Assembly: GCA_963851095.1 (NCBI GenBank)
Contig: CAWKOX010000009.1
Coordinates: 248,001 to 312,000 of the forward strand
Source of the DNA: Oleispira sp963851095
GTDB lineage: Bacteria > Pseudomonadota > Gammaproteobacteria > Pseudomonadales > Oceanobacteraceae
DNA: 64,000 bases
Direction: 5' to 3'
The position numbers were made by a program, and so were the translations under genes. Every line of letters starts with the position of its first letter. The stretch's first letter is position 1. Below the pieces are notes generated by a model. It had not been told where the DNA came from, did no database searches, and saw nothing but the letters and a program-made list of their open reading frames with translations. Below, piece after piece: positions 9,015-17,931 of this stretch.

Positions 9015-9087
9015 TAGCAGCATTTTCTGTTAAAGCGCTGTTTATTAAAAGAGTTGTTTATTCAAAGGTCGTTGGCAAAAAAACGCG

Positions 9088-10137
9088 CTACTGGGTTGAA
9101 CCCTTGGCGCAGTTTCGCCCCTCTTCTTTGGCTTTATAGAGAGCTTTATCGGCTGATTCTAATAAGCATTCCGCACCATCTATTGAAATCTCGTCTGTTG
9201 ATGTAAAGCCGATGCTCACGCTAGTGGCTATTGAAATCTCTTTATATGTTACTTCTAATTTTTGTATTTTGTTCAGCAATCTTGCGCTCAGTTCTTTCGC
9301 TCTGAAATAAGGACAATTTTCTAAAATAATTAAGAATTCATCACCACCGTAGCGTCCGATGGTATCGCTTGGCCTTACTGATTTCTTGATTTCATCGGCA
9401 ACGGTAGTGATCACCTGATCACCAAAAAGGTGTCCGTGGGTATCATTAATGGCTTTAAAATTATCAATATCCACCATCATTAATGAATAGGGCTTTTGTG
9501 TTAGCAGATGTCGGTGATGAGCGCGCTGTAAGACATCCTTGATAGCGCCTTGATTCCACAAACCTGTTTGATTATCAATTTGGGCATCTCTTTGTGCTTG
9601 GTCGAGCTCGGTAATTAGTTTAATTTGCACCTCACTGAGTTGGGTAAGGCTGATCTCAGTTTGTGCCCATGAAGCAAGATCTTTCATCGCAGCTTGGTCC
9701 GCTTCAGAAAACGTTCGGGGTTTAACATCAAGAATGCACATTGTACCGACATTCTGCCCTCGGATTTTTAAAGCAAAGCCTGCGTAAAAACGCAACTTCA
9801 AACCAGATGTCACATATTCGTTATCTTTGAAGCGATCATCGAGAGTCAAATCTTCACAAATGATACTTTCATCGACGAGCAGAGTATGGGCGCAGATAGA
9901 GGTACTTCTTGGGGCCGTGATCAGATCTAAACCTTGGCTTGACTTGATCCACTGAGTATCGCGATCGATTAAAGAAATATAAGCAATGGGCATATCAAAC
10001 ATGCGGCACAGAGAGCGTGTGATTTTATCAAACCGATTTTCTAGTGGGGTATATAGAATCCCTAGCTCTTCTAACGCGGCTAAACGTAATGTTTCATTTG
10101 GATAGGTGGCGGCGTTAGGCATAATAAGTCTGCTCAA
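9088..10137 (-). CDS. Diguanylate cyclase with N-terminal GAF domain
   Basis: A 349-residue soluble signalling enzyme. Residues about 20-165 form a GAF domain with the frequent pattern of this subtype (DTQWIKSSQGL, then SICAHTLL, then DDRFKDNEYV, then VGTMCILD). A GGDEF domain follows, with intact GGDEF at 264-268 and an RxxD feedback site (RPSD) five residues before it. It should make c-di-GMP from GTP. It is the second such enzyme within 7 kb, and the two have different sensor domains. Its upstream region holds three stem-loops. Start ATG 10137 is the only good one. Confidence 0.92.
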   Translation of the reverse strand: MSRLIMPNAATYPNETLRLAALEELGILYTPLENRFDKITRSLCRMFDMPIAYISLIDRDTQWIKSSQGLDLITAPRSTSICAHTLLVDESIICEDLTLDDRFKDNEYVTSGLKLRFYAGFALKIRGQNVGTMCILDVKPRTFSEADQAAMKDLASWAQTEISLTQLSEVQIKLITELDQAQRDAQIDNQTGLWNQGAIKDVLQRAHHRHLLTQKPYSLMMVDIDNFKAINDTHGHLFGDQVITTVADEIKKSVRPSDTIGRYGGDEFLIILENCPYFRAKELSARLLNKIQKLEVTYKEISIATSVSIGFTSTDEISIDGAECLLESADKALYKAKEEGRNCAKGSTQ

Positions 10138-10150
10138 AAAACGAAGGAAA

Positions 10151-10244
10151 ATACTAAAAATATTTAGTTATTTTTTAGTATAGACGCATATGGAAAATTA
10201 CCAGTATGCGTTTCTAGTCGTGCCTATGTTGAAAATAGCGACTA
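10151..10244 (-). promoter_or_regulatory. Three consecutive stem-loops upstream of the GAF-GGDEF gene
   Basis: Three inverted repeats follow one another in the leader of the 9088-10137 gene. IR1 is 10151-10162 with 10169-10181 (ATACTAAAAATA arms). IR2 is ACGCATA/TATGCGT at 10184-10190 and 10205-10211. IR3 is TAGTCG at 10215-10220 with CGACTA at 10239-10244, extended by CTAT/ATAG. They could be operator sites or a structured 5' leader. I do not recognise a known riboswitch. IR1 is AT-rich and may partly reflect a promoter. Confidence 0.4.
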
Positions 10245-10276
10245 AATAGCACTAATATAGTGATCATAAATAGAGG

Positions 10277-11341
10277 TTAAGCGTGCTGCGCAAGTGCCCA
10301 CTCAATATGTTCTTTCACTAAGTCACTCGCATCTGGTAAACGTTGCTTAAGGGCTTCGGTGATTTCAATGCTGGAAGGTGCATTACCTAATGCCACTGCT
10401 ATATTACGCAACCAGTTTTCATAACCTGTACGACGAATCGGATTACCTTCGGTATGCTTCAAAAAAGTCTGCTCGTCCCAAGCAAATAAATCCAACAAGG
10501 TGGCGTTATCGAGTGGGTGGCGCGGGGTGAAGTCGGTTTCTTGAGTGGTTTTACTAAAACGATTCCATGGGCAGCAAAGCTGGCAGTCATCACAGCCAAA
10601 AATACGATTGCCCATCCCTTTACGTAAGTCGGTAGGAATAGGGCCTTTTAATTCAATGGTTAAATAAGAAATGCAGCGTCGAGCGTCCAGTACTTGTTCG
10701 CCGACAAATGCTTGAGTAGGACAGATGTCGATGCAGGCAGTACAGCTTCCGCAATGATTTTTATCGTCGGGCTGATCGATGGGTAAGGGCAAATCGGTTA
10801 GCAGCTCGCTGAGGAAAAAATACGATCCCGCTTTTTTATTGATCAGCATGGTATTTTTTCCTAGCCAGCCTAAACCCGCGTTACTGGCAAGGGCGCGTTC
10901 TAATACTGGGGCGCTATCGACAAAGGCGCGATAGCCGTGACCGATTTCTTCTTCAATCATTTTACCCAGCTGAGTTAAACGCTTACGAATCACCTTGTGG
11001 TAATCACGACCCAGCGCATAACGAGAAATATAAGCGAGGCTTTTATCTTGTAGCTGTTCTTTTATGCGAGCGTCAGCAGGTAAATAATCCATGCGGGCAC
11101 TGATAACGCGTAACGTACCTGGAAGTAGATCGGCAGGACGGCTGCGCATATTATCGTGAGCGGCCATGTATTCCATGTTGCCGTGATAGCCTTTTGCGAG
11201 CCATTCTTTAAGCTTTGTTTCATGCTCACCCAATTCAATATGAGTAATGCCTATTTGCTGAAAACCAAGCTCGCGCCCCCATACTTTTATCTGGTCGGCT
11301 AAGTCTTGGAGTTCGCTTTGGGTTAGGGCTACTTGTGTCAT
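10277..11341 (-). CDS. queG: Epoxyqueuosine reductase QueG
   Basis: QueG performs the last step of queuosine tRNA modification, reducing epoxyqueuosine to queuosine with a cobalamin cofactor and two 4Fe-4S clusters. The cluster motifs are visible: CGSCTACIDICP and CDDCQLCCPWN. The N-terminal half carries the cobalamin-binding reductase region (SYFFLSELLTDLPLP, then DDKNHCGSC), and the C-terminus is a short HEAT-like tail. I place the start at ATG 11341 (MTQVALTQSEL), which gives 354 residues. The longer frame to 11392 adds a non-conserved tail. The gene is divergent from nnrD, as in E. coli (yjeS/yjeF). Confidence 0.95.
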   Translation of the reverse strand: MTQVALTQSELQDLADQIKVWGRELGFQQIGITHIELGEHETKLKEWLAKGYHGNMEYMAAHDNMRSRPADLLPGTLRVISARMDYLPADARIKEQLQDKSLAYISRYALGRDYHKVIRKRLTQLGKMIEEEIGHGYRAFVDSAPVLERALASNAGLGWLGKNTMLINKKAGSYFFLSELLTDLPLPIDQPDDKNHCGSCTACIDICPTQAFVGEQVLDARRCISYLTIELKGPIPTDLRKGMGNRIFGCDDCQLCCPWNRFSKTTQETDFTPRHPLDNATLLDLFAWDEQTFLKHTEGNPIRRTGYENWLRNIAVALGNAPSSIEITEALKQRLPDASDLVKEHIEWALAQHA

Positions 11342-11437
11342 GTGAATATTGTCGTTATCGCATTGATTATACCTTCGCCATCTTAACATCAAGGACGTAT
11401 AATTCCGCCAAAGAAACGCTTAGGCATACAGCATAGA

Positions 11438-12475
11438 ATGACGTTATCTCATACAGAACCCACAAACAGTAATATGAGCAGCCCCATAAATAGCACAAAA
11501 ACGACCGATATTAGTTGGCAGTTACTCCAGCAAAAAGATCAGTTATTGCCTTTGCGCGCGTTAGATAGCCACAAAGGTGACCATGGCCATGTGCAAGTTA
11601 TTGGTGGTGATCATGGTTATGCCGGAGCAGCCTTAATGGCTTCGCAGGCCGCGTTAGTGAGTGGTGCTGGCCTAGTGAGTTGTGCAACGCGTCCTGAACA
11701 CATTACGGCGTATATCAGTCGTTGCCCTGAAGTGATGGTTGCAGCAATCAATTCGGGTTTAGAGCTATTACCGCTGATTGCTGGCGAACAGCACCGCAAT
11801 AACGTGCTGGTGGTTGGGCCAGGATTAGGCAAGCAGGCATTTGGCCAATTGTTATTACAAACGGTCTTTCAGCAGCTGCAATCGGCCGATAAACCCCGAA
11901 CATTAGTTTTAGATGCCGACGGTTTGAACTTACTGGCCGAGAAACCCATGATCACGGGTTCAGTCATTGACTTTTCTAAGCATGCGGTGATTATCACACC
12001 ACATCCTGCGGAAGCAGGGCGTTTATTGAATATCAGTACCGCACAAGTACAGGCCGACCGAGTTGGCGCTGCTGAAGCCTTGGTGAATAAATTTTCTTGC
12101 ACCGTTATCCTTAAAGGTCAGTACAGCCTGATAGCGGGTAGAAACCAGGCTGGCGAATTAATGATTTATCGCTGCCTTGATGGTAATCCAGGTATGGCGA
12201 CAGGCGGCATGGGAGACCTGCTTTCTGGCGTAACGGGAGCAGTCTTAGCGCAGTTCATCGCCTTAGGTTTATCACCTTTGGCGGCTGCGAAACTGGCATG
12301 CTGTGTTCACAGTAAAGCGGCAGATCATGCTAGTGTAGAGGGCGAAATTGGCTTGCGAGCCACGGATTTATTGCCTTTTATACGCCGCATTATTCAAACC
12401 CAGACAGTGTCCGGCGATGGAATGACAGAACATTCGTTAGAAGAGACAGAACAAGGTAGCAGCAAAGATGATTGA
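11438..12475 (+). CDS. nnrD: ADP-dependent NAD(P)HX dehydratase, lone NnrD domain
   Basis: NnrD repairs hydrated NADH/NADPH (NAD(P)HX) by ADP-dependent dehydration. The carbohydrate-kinase-like signatures are present: HKGDHGHVQVIGG, VVGPGLGK, LDADGLNLL, ITPHPAEAGRLL and the C-terminal GMGDLLSG. E. coli Nnr is a 515-residue fusion with an N-terminal epimerase (NnrE). This protein is 345 residues and holds only the dehydratase half, so the epimerase, if present, is elsewhere. The first 30 residues are low-complexity and poorly constrained, and a start at ATG 11474 is possible. The 3' end overlaps tsaE by 8 bp. Confidence 0.93.
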   Translation: MTLSHTEPTNSNMSSPINSTKTTDISWQLLQQKDQLLPLRALDSHKGDHGHVQVIGGDHGYAGAALMASQAALVSGAGLVSCATRPEHITAYISRCPEVMVAAINSGLELLPLIAGEQHRNNVLVVGPGLGKQAFGQLLLQTVFQQLQSADKPRTLVLDADGLNLLAEKPMITGSVIDFSKHAVIITPHPAEAGRLLNISTAQVQADRVGAAEALVNKFSCTVILKGQYSLIAGRNQAGELMIYRCLDGNPGMATGGMGDLLSGVTGAVLAQFIALGLSPLAAAKLACCVHSKAADHASVEGEIGLRATDLLPFIRRIIQTQTVSGDGMTEHSLEETEQGSSKDD

Positions 12476-13001
12476 TCTGATCGGTGAAGAAAAAATGATG
12501 GCCTTTGCGGGTCAATGCGCAACGGTATTTGCCAACGCGGCGATTGATGGCGGCCTGGTTTTTTTAGAAGGTGATTTAGGTGCGGGTAAAACAACCTTTA
12601 GCCGAGGCTTGCTGCGCGGTTTTGGTCATGCTGGCCCAGTGAAAAGTCCGACTTATACCTTGGTTGAAACTTATGACGTTATTGCGACTCGAACTTCTGT
12701 TGCGGCTCAAGCTTCTGTTACAACTCAAACGTTTGCAGAAGATAAACCACTGACAATTTGTCACTTTGATTTGTATCGCGTTGCTGATCCTGAAGAACTG
12801 GAATTTATGGGCATTCGCGATTATTTAGAAGGCGCACACTTATGTTTAATGGAGTGGGCAGACAAGGGTTTAGGTTTCTTACCGGTTGCAGACTTGGTAT
12901 TGTCCATAGCCGATATTGATGATGGGCGACAACTTAGCTGGCAAGCAGGCACCGAAAAGGGCCAAGCTTGGTGTCAGCAATTAGACCTAATAGAAGTATG
13001 A
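12468..13001 (+). CDS. tsaE: tRNA t6A-synthesis ATPase TsaE
   Basis: TsaE is the P-loop ATPase that drives the TsaBDE complex in making t6A37 on ANN-decoding tRNAs. The Walker A loop is GDLGAGKTTFSRGLLRG. The conserved SPTYTLVETY, HFDLYRVADPEELEFMGIRDYL and LMEWADKG follow in the usual order. At 177 residues it is longer than E. coli TsaE (153), because of roughly 24 extra residues between SPTYTLVETY and HFDLYRV that contain a small tandem repeat (TSVAAQ / ASVTTQ; DNA 12694-12711 and 12712-12729). It overlaps nnrD by 8 bp and amiB by 4 bp (ATGA), so translation is probably coupled. Confidence 0.95.
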   Translation: MIDLIGEEKMMAFAGQCATVFANAAIDGGLVFLEGDLGAGKTTFSRGLLRGFGHAGPVKSPTYTLVETYDVIATRTSVAAQASVTTQTFAEDKPLTICHFDLYRVADPEELEFMGIRDYLEGAHLCLMEWADKGLGFLPVADLVLSIADIDDGRQLSWQAGTEKGQAWCQQLDLIEV

Positions 13002-14377
13002 TGAAAAATATAATTGTTAAAATAATAATAAAATATGGCTTACCGTTATTGCTAGCAGGGGTAACGGTAAAAGCGACCGCTGATGTCGATGGTGTGCGCG
13101 TATGGCAGTCACCCACGAATACTCGTTTGGTTTTCGATTTATCTCAACCGCATCAGCATAAAATTTTTATTCTGGATAAACCGTACCGATTAGTCATTGA
13201 TCTAGCGGGCAGTCCTCAGTTTAAACCGGCTATTAATAAAGTCGAATTGGATAGTACTCTAGTAACAAACTTGCGTACCGGTAGGCAAAAAAATAACGAT
13301 CTGCGTATGGTTTTTTCATTGCGCGGAGACGTGGATCCTAAAAGCTCTATTTTACCGCCTAATAAAATTTATCCGCACCACAGGCTTGTGGTTGATTTGT
13401 ATGAGAAAGATATAGCGGTTATTGAACCTGCGAAAGCGGTGACTACTGTTGCTGATAAAATCGCCCACAATAAACGCGACATTATTGTTGCGATTGATGC
13501 GGGGCATGGCGGGGAAGACCCCGGTGCAGTGGGGTATCGCCGCACGAAAGAAAAACACGTAGTCTTAAAAATAGCCAAAAAGTTAGCACGGTTATTAGAA
13601 GCAGAGCCTGGTTATAAACCCTACTTAACCCGTACCGGAGATTATTATATTCCACTGCGAGATCGTACTCGTAAGGCACGGGATGCTAATGCCGATTTAT
13701 TTATCTCGATTCATGCTGACGCCTTTAGCAATTCACAGGCCCATGGCAGTTCGGTATTCGTATTATCTGAACGTGGAGCATCGAGTGAAGAAGCCCGCTA
13801 CTTAGCCGAAAAAGAAAACGAAGCCGACTTGGTCGGTGGGGTTAGCTTGGGTGATAAAGATGATCATGTAGCGATGACTTTATTAGACTTATCGATGACA
13901 GCAACCCGTGGTTCAAGTTTGGCCGTTGGTAAGTCTATTTTAAAACGCATGGACAAAATATCACGCTTACATAAAAGGCATGTGGGTGAAGCGGCGTTTA
14001 TGGTATTGAAAGCCCCTGATATTCCTGCGCTATTAATTGAAACCGGATTTATTTCAAATCCAGGTGAAGCGAAAAAGTTAGCAACCTCGAGCTATCAAAA
14101 TAAAATGGCGCGAGAGATCTTTAAGGGTTTAACCGAATATTTTGATGATGAACCACCCGAAGGCAGTTATGTCGCTTGGAAAAAAGGCGGATCAAGCATC
14201 GCCGCTTCAAATAGTATCCCTACACGCTCCCCTCGCAACTATACAATTAGACGAGGTGATACGCTTTCACATATTGCCAAACGATACAAAGTATCCGTTG
14301 CGGATATTCGACGTTTAAACGGTATTAAGAACAATCGCATTCAAGTGGGGCAGAAAATAAAACTGCCCGCCAGTTAG
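12998..14377 (+). CDS. amiB: N-acetylmuramoyl-L-alanine amidase AmiB-type with LysM
   Basis: A periplasmic peptidoglycan amidase that cuts septal wall during daughter-cell separation. In order: a signal peptide (from MMKNIIVKIIIKYGLPLLL, cleavage near KATA-DVDG), an AMIN targeting domain (about 30-120), an Amidase_3 catalytic domain (about 155-380) with zinc ligands suggested by IDAGHGGEDPGA, SIHADAF and LIETGFISN, and a C-terminal LysM domain (YTIRRGDTLSHIAKRYKV). I start at ATG 12998 (4-bp overlap with tsaE), giving 459 residues. The longer TTG frame at 12968 would bury the signal peptide. EnvC-type activation is expected but not visible here. Confidence 0.95.
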   Translation: MMKNIIVKIIIKYGLPLLLAGVTVKATADVDGVRVWQSPTNTRLVFDLSQPHQHKIFILDKPYRLVIDLAGSPQFKPAINKVELDSTLVTNLRTGRQKNNDLRMVFSLRGDVDPKSSILPPNKIYPHHRLVVDLYEKDIAVIEPAKAVTTVADKIAHNKRDIIVAIDAGHGGEDPGAVGYRRTKEKHVVLKIAKKLARLLEAEPGYKPYLTRTGDYYIPLRDRTRKARDANADLFISIHADAFSNSQAHGSSVFVLSERGASSEEARYLAEKENEADLVGGVSLGDKDDHVAMTLLDLSMTATRGSSLAVGKSILKRMDKISRLHKRHVGEAAFMVLKAPDIPALLIETGFISNPGEAKKLATSSYQNKMAREIFKGLTEYFDDEPPEGSYVAWKKGGSSIAASNSIPTRSPRNYTIRRGDTLSHIAKRYKVSVADIRRLNGIKNNRIQVGQKIKLPAS

Positions 14378-14389
14378 GCTGAGAAAAAC

Positions 14390-16364
14390 ATGAAAAGAAT
14401 TCATTTATTATCCCCGCGCCTAGCCAACCAAATAGCCGCGGGTGAAGTAGTAGAGCGACCTGCCAATATTATCAAAGAGTTAGTTGAGAATTCTTTAGAT
14501 GCCGGTGCCCAGCGCATCGAGATTGATGTTGAGCAAGGAGGAATTAAATTATTACGCATTCGTGATGATGGCCACGGCATCCCGAAGGACGATTTACCGT
14601 TAGCGTTGAGTCGACACGCAACTAGTAAAATTACCACGTTAGATGATTTAGAAGCGGTACATAGTTTAGGTTTTCGCGGCGAAGCATTAGCCTCGATCAG
14701 TTCGGTTTCACGCTTAACACTGACTTCAGCGACCGCAGCAGCCGAAGAAGACGAGACTGATTCAGACAGTGGACAAGCATGGCAAGTTGAAGTCGAAGGT
14801 CGTGAAATGTCAGCCAGTGTAAAACCGGCTGCGCACCCAAAAGGCACAACGCTCGAAGTACGTGACTTGTTTTTTAATACCCCTGCAAGACGAAAGTTTT
14901 TACGTACTGAAAAAACCGAATTTAATCATGTTGATGAATACTTTAAACGCTTAGCGTTAAGTCGTTATGACGTGGCGTTTAGTCTGCGCCACAATCAAAA
15001 AGTGATTCACTCATTGCGCCCAGCGATTCGTAATATTGATAAAGAAAAACGCGTGGCAGCTTTATTGGGTACAAAGTTTATTGATGCTGCTTTGCATGTC
15101 GATGCTGAAGCAGCAGGTTTAGGTTTGACGGGCTGGGTAGGGTTACCGACCTTTTCTCGTAGCCAAGCCGACATGCAGTACTTCTTTGTGAATGGCCGCG
15201 TAGTACGTGATCGCTTAGTTGCACATGCGATTAAGCAAGCGTACCGCGATGTGCTTTATCATGGTCGTCAGCCTGCGTTTGTTTTATATCTTACCGTTGA
15301 TCCCGCATTGGTGGATGTGAACGTTCACCCGACCAAGCACGAAGTCCGTTTTCGTGATGGCCGCTTGGTGCATGATTATTTATTCAGAACCTTGCACAAA
15401 GCATTGGCTGATGTGCGCCCAGATAATCAGGTTGCACCGACCAGTTTGCAGGGTTCTGGCGTACTCGCTGGTGACGCTGCAACTGGGGGCTTCGGGATTG
15501 ACCACGCCCGCATTAATGGCAAATAGTCAGCAGCCAGTTACTGGTATTCAGGCGGGTGAGTTTGCTGGGCAAGAGCGAATGAGCTTATTGCCTGGTAGGC
15601 ACCCATTAACAGGTCAACCTACCAGTCAGTACTCGGCGCAAAATCAGAATGGCAGTTTGAATTCAGACAACGTACAAGAGCATTTGAATGCCTATCAATC
15701 GTTATCCCAGCCATTAAATGTAGAAGAGCGCATAGATCCAGAAACGGGCGAGATTGTAGCCGTAACGGTTGAAAACGATGTACCGCCATTAGGTTTTGCC
15801 GTAGCTCAACTGCATGGCATTTATATCCTTTCGCAAAATGCTCATGGTCTTGTGGTGGTAGATATGCACGCCGCACATGAGCGCATTACCTATGAACGCT
15901 TAAAAATTGCAGTGGATAATCAAAACGTCCAAAGCCAGCCATTATTAGTGCCTATTACATTAAGTGTCTCTGAGGGTGAAGCAGACGCGGCCGATCAGTT
16001 TGCTGACGAGTTCGCACGCTTTGGTGTGATATTACAGCGAGCGGCTCCAGAATCGATTATGATTCGCCAAATTCCAGTAATCTTACAGCAGGCAGAAGTC
16101 GAACGGTTAGTCACCGACATGCTGGCTGACCTGATGCAGCATGGCAGCTCAGACCGTATTCAAGCGCATCGCAATGAAATACTCGGCACCATGGCGTGTC
16201 ATGGCAGTGTGCGAGCAAATCGAAAGCTCACCTTGCCAGAAATGAACGGTTTATTACGTGACATGGAAGAAACTGAGCGTAGTGGTCAATGCAACCACGG
16301 CCGCCCGACGTGGACTCAAATGAGTATGTCGGACCTAGATAAATTATTCTTACGGGGCCGTTAA
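14390..16364 (+). CDS. mutL: DNA mismatch repair protein MutL (one frameshift)
   Basis: MutL couples MutS mismatch recognition to MutH or UvrD. The N-terminal GHKL ATPase is complete: ELVENSLDAG (Mg and ATP), DDGHGI, GFRGEALASISSV. The C-terminal dimerisation domain is also complete (VVVDMHAAHERITYERL, then GTMACHGSVRANRKL, then CNHGRPTW). The coding sequence changes frame once, at or near a run of five G at 15485-15489. Frame 14390 stops at 15526 while the rest continues in the frame ending at 16364. Removing one base joins the two into about 657 residues, normal for the family. The break falls in the poorly conserved linker. I think it is a sequencing insertion rather than true loss. miaA follows with no gap. 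Confidence 0.92.
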
Positions 16365-17330
16365 GTGTCTTTTTCAGAAGTGAATCATTCAGATGCTGTG
16401 AATACCGACGCATCTTTTCCGCAGGCTATTTTCCTAATGGGGCCAACGGCCTCTGGCAAAACGGCCTTAGCCATAGAATTAGTCGAAAATTACAACTGTG
16501 AAATCATCAGTGTCGATTCAGCTCTTGTTTATAAAGGTATGGACATCGGCACGGCGAAACCCGACGCTCAATTACAAGCACGCGCGCCGCATCGCCTAAT
16601 AGACCTGATTGATCCATTAGAAGCCTATTCCGCTGCGATGTTTCGTGAAGACGCACTGCGAGAAATGGCGGATATTACCGCCAAGGGTAAGGTGCCGTTA
16701 TTGGTCGGTGGCACCATGATGTACTTTAAATTTTTGCGTGATGGTGCCGCAAAGCTGCCTACGGCAAACGAAGATATTCGCCAGCGTTTGTTGGCTGAAG
16801 GAGAACAGTTTGGCTGGCCCCACATGCATGCCAAGCTCGCTGACATTGATCCGGTATCTGCCAAGCGTTTAAAACCAATGGATTCACAGAGGATTCAGCG
16901 TGCATTAGAGGTTTTTGAAATTAGCGGCAAAACATTAACGCAGTTTTGGGCCGAGCAAAATGAACAACCGCTGCCTTACAATGTCATAAGTTTTGCAGTG
17001 ATGCCGAAAGAGCGAAAAACGCTCCACAAACGCATTGCTCAACGTTATGACATCATGATGAAACAGGGCTTTGTTGAAGAGGTGAAAACCTTGTTTGCTC
17101 GTGATGACCTGCATGAAGAACTGCCGTCCATTCGTTGCGTCGGATATCGCCAAGTTTGGCAGTATTTGAAAGGTGAAATTGACTACGATGAAATGGTTGA
17201 ACGAGGCATTATTGCAACGCGACAATTAGCGAAAAGACAAATTACATGGCTTAGAAGTTGGCCAGATTTACACTGGCTCGACACAGAAGATCCAAATCTT
17301 CTGCAAAGTGCCTTGAAAATACTGCGATAG
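16365..17330 (+). CDS. miaA: tRNA dimethylallyltransferase MiaA
   Basis: MiaA transfers a dimethylallyl group to A37 of UNN-decoding tRNAs. The P-loop MGPTASGKTALAIEL, the substrate loop DSALVYKGMDIGTAKP, the conserved PHRLIDLIDP and the C-terminal RQLAKRQITWLR are all present. The length of 321 is typical. The start is GTG 16365, immediately after the mutL TAA, so the two are transcribed together. The ~20 residues before FPQAIFLMGPTASGKT are not conserved. Confidence 0.96.
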   Translation: MSFSEVNHSDAVNTDASFPQAIFLMGPTASGKTALAIELVENYNCEIISVDSALVYKGMDIGTAKPDAQLQARAPHRLIDLIDPLEAYSAAMFREDALREMADITAKGKVPLLVGGTMMYFKFLRDGAAKLPTANEDIRQRLLAEGEQFGWPHMHAKLADIDPVSAKRLKPMDSQRIQRALEVFEISGKTLTQFWAEQNEQPLPYNVISFAVMPKERKTLHKRIAQRYDIMMKQGFVEEVKTLFARDDLHEELPSIRCVGYRQVWQYLKGEIDYDEMVERGIIATRQLAKRQITWLRSWPDLHWLDTEDPNLLQSALKILR

Positions 17331-17604
17331 ACCGCCATATTTAACACTAGTCTGTTAAATAGAGATCTTGCATGTCTATTTCGTATGTTTTTTGATCAAA
17401 GTAGGCCTTTTGTCTAGAGTTTAGCCAATATCGTCGCTATTGAACCACCAATTTGCGATTTAGTGTTTATCAAGAGTTGTATACAAGAGACCGCTGATGA
17501 AATTAATTATTTTTTATAATTAACAACAAAGGCACCGGGGTTATTAATTATTTTATTTCTGACTGTCCGCATATTGGACAGCAAATTCTTCGAAGGAGAA
17601 GAAC
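17331..17604 (+). promoter_or_regulatory. AT-rich leader of hfq with palindrome and 5' hairpin
   Basis: This 274-bp gap between miaA and hfq holds no gene. It contains a perfect 10-bp palindrome TTGTATACAA (17477-17486), the shape of a GntR-type operator, and a possible -10 TATAAT at 17515-17520. A short stem-loop CTGTCC/GGACAG (17563-17581) ends 12 bases before the hfq ribosome-binding site (AAGGAGAAG). The arrangement suggests a dedicated hfq promoter plus a structured leader. Hfq autoregulation through its own leader is known in E. coli; whether this hairpin has that role is inference. Confidence 0.45.
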
Positions 17605-17847
17605 ATGTCAAAAGGGCACTCTCTACAAGACCCTTACTTGAATGCACTACGTAAAGAGCGCATTCCAGTATCCATATTTTTGGTCAACGGAATCAAACTG
17701 CAAGGTCAGGTTGAATCGTTTGATCAGTTCGTTATTGTTTTGAAAAATACAGTTAGTCAGATGGTTTATAAGCACGCGATTTCAACGGTAGTTCCAAGCC
17801 GTCCGGTTCGTTTGCAGGTAGAAACCAACGAAGACGAAGCTGAATAA
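17605..17847 (+). CDS. hfq: RNA chaperone Hfq
   Basis: Hfq is the hexameric Sm-like RNA chaperone that pairs small RNAs with mRNAs. At 80 residues it is a short form, with a full Sm core and only a brief acidic C-terminal tail (NEDEAE). Sm1 is recognisable in DPYLNALRKERIPVSIFLVNG and Sm2 in MVYKHAISTVVP (YKHA motif). Gln8, Phe42-type and Tyr55/His57-type uridine-pocket residues are in place. A strong ribosome-binding site (GGAGAAG) precedes ATG 17605. It is followed by hflX, as in E. coli. Confidence 0.98.
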   Translation: MSKGHSLQDPYLNALRKERIPVSIFLVNGIKLQGQVESFDQFVIVLKNTVSQMVYKHAISTVVPSRPVRLQVETNEDEAE

Positions 17848-17931
17848 GAGTTGATAAACGAGTGCGTTGTTCATTGTTAAATGAGCAGCGTATTTTCAAT
17901 TACTCTCTGCTACTCAATTTAGGTAAATCTA

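Noticed and set aside
10151..10244. Known c-di-GMP riboswitch
   Set aside because: The conserved aptamer core was not recognised on either strand; only plain stem-loops are visible.
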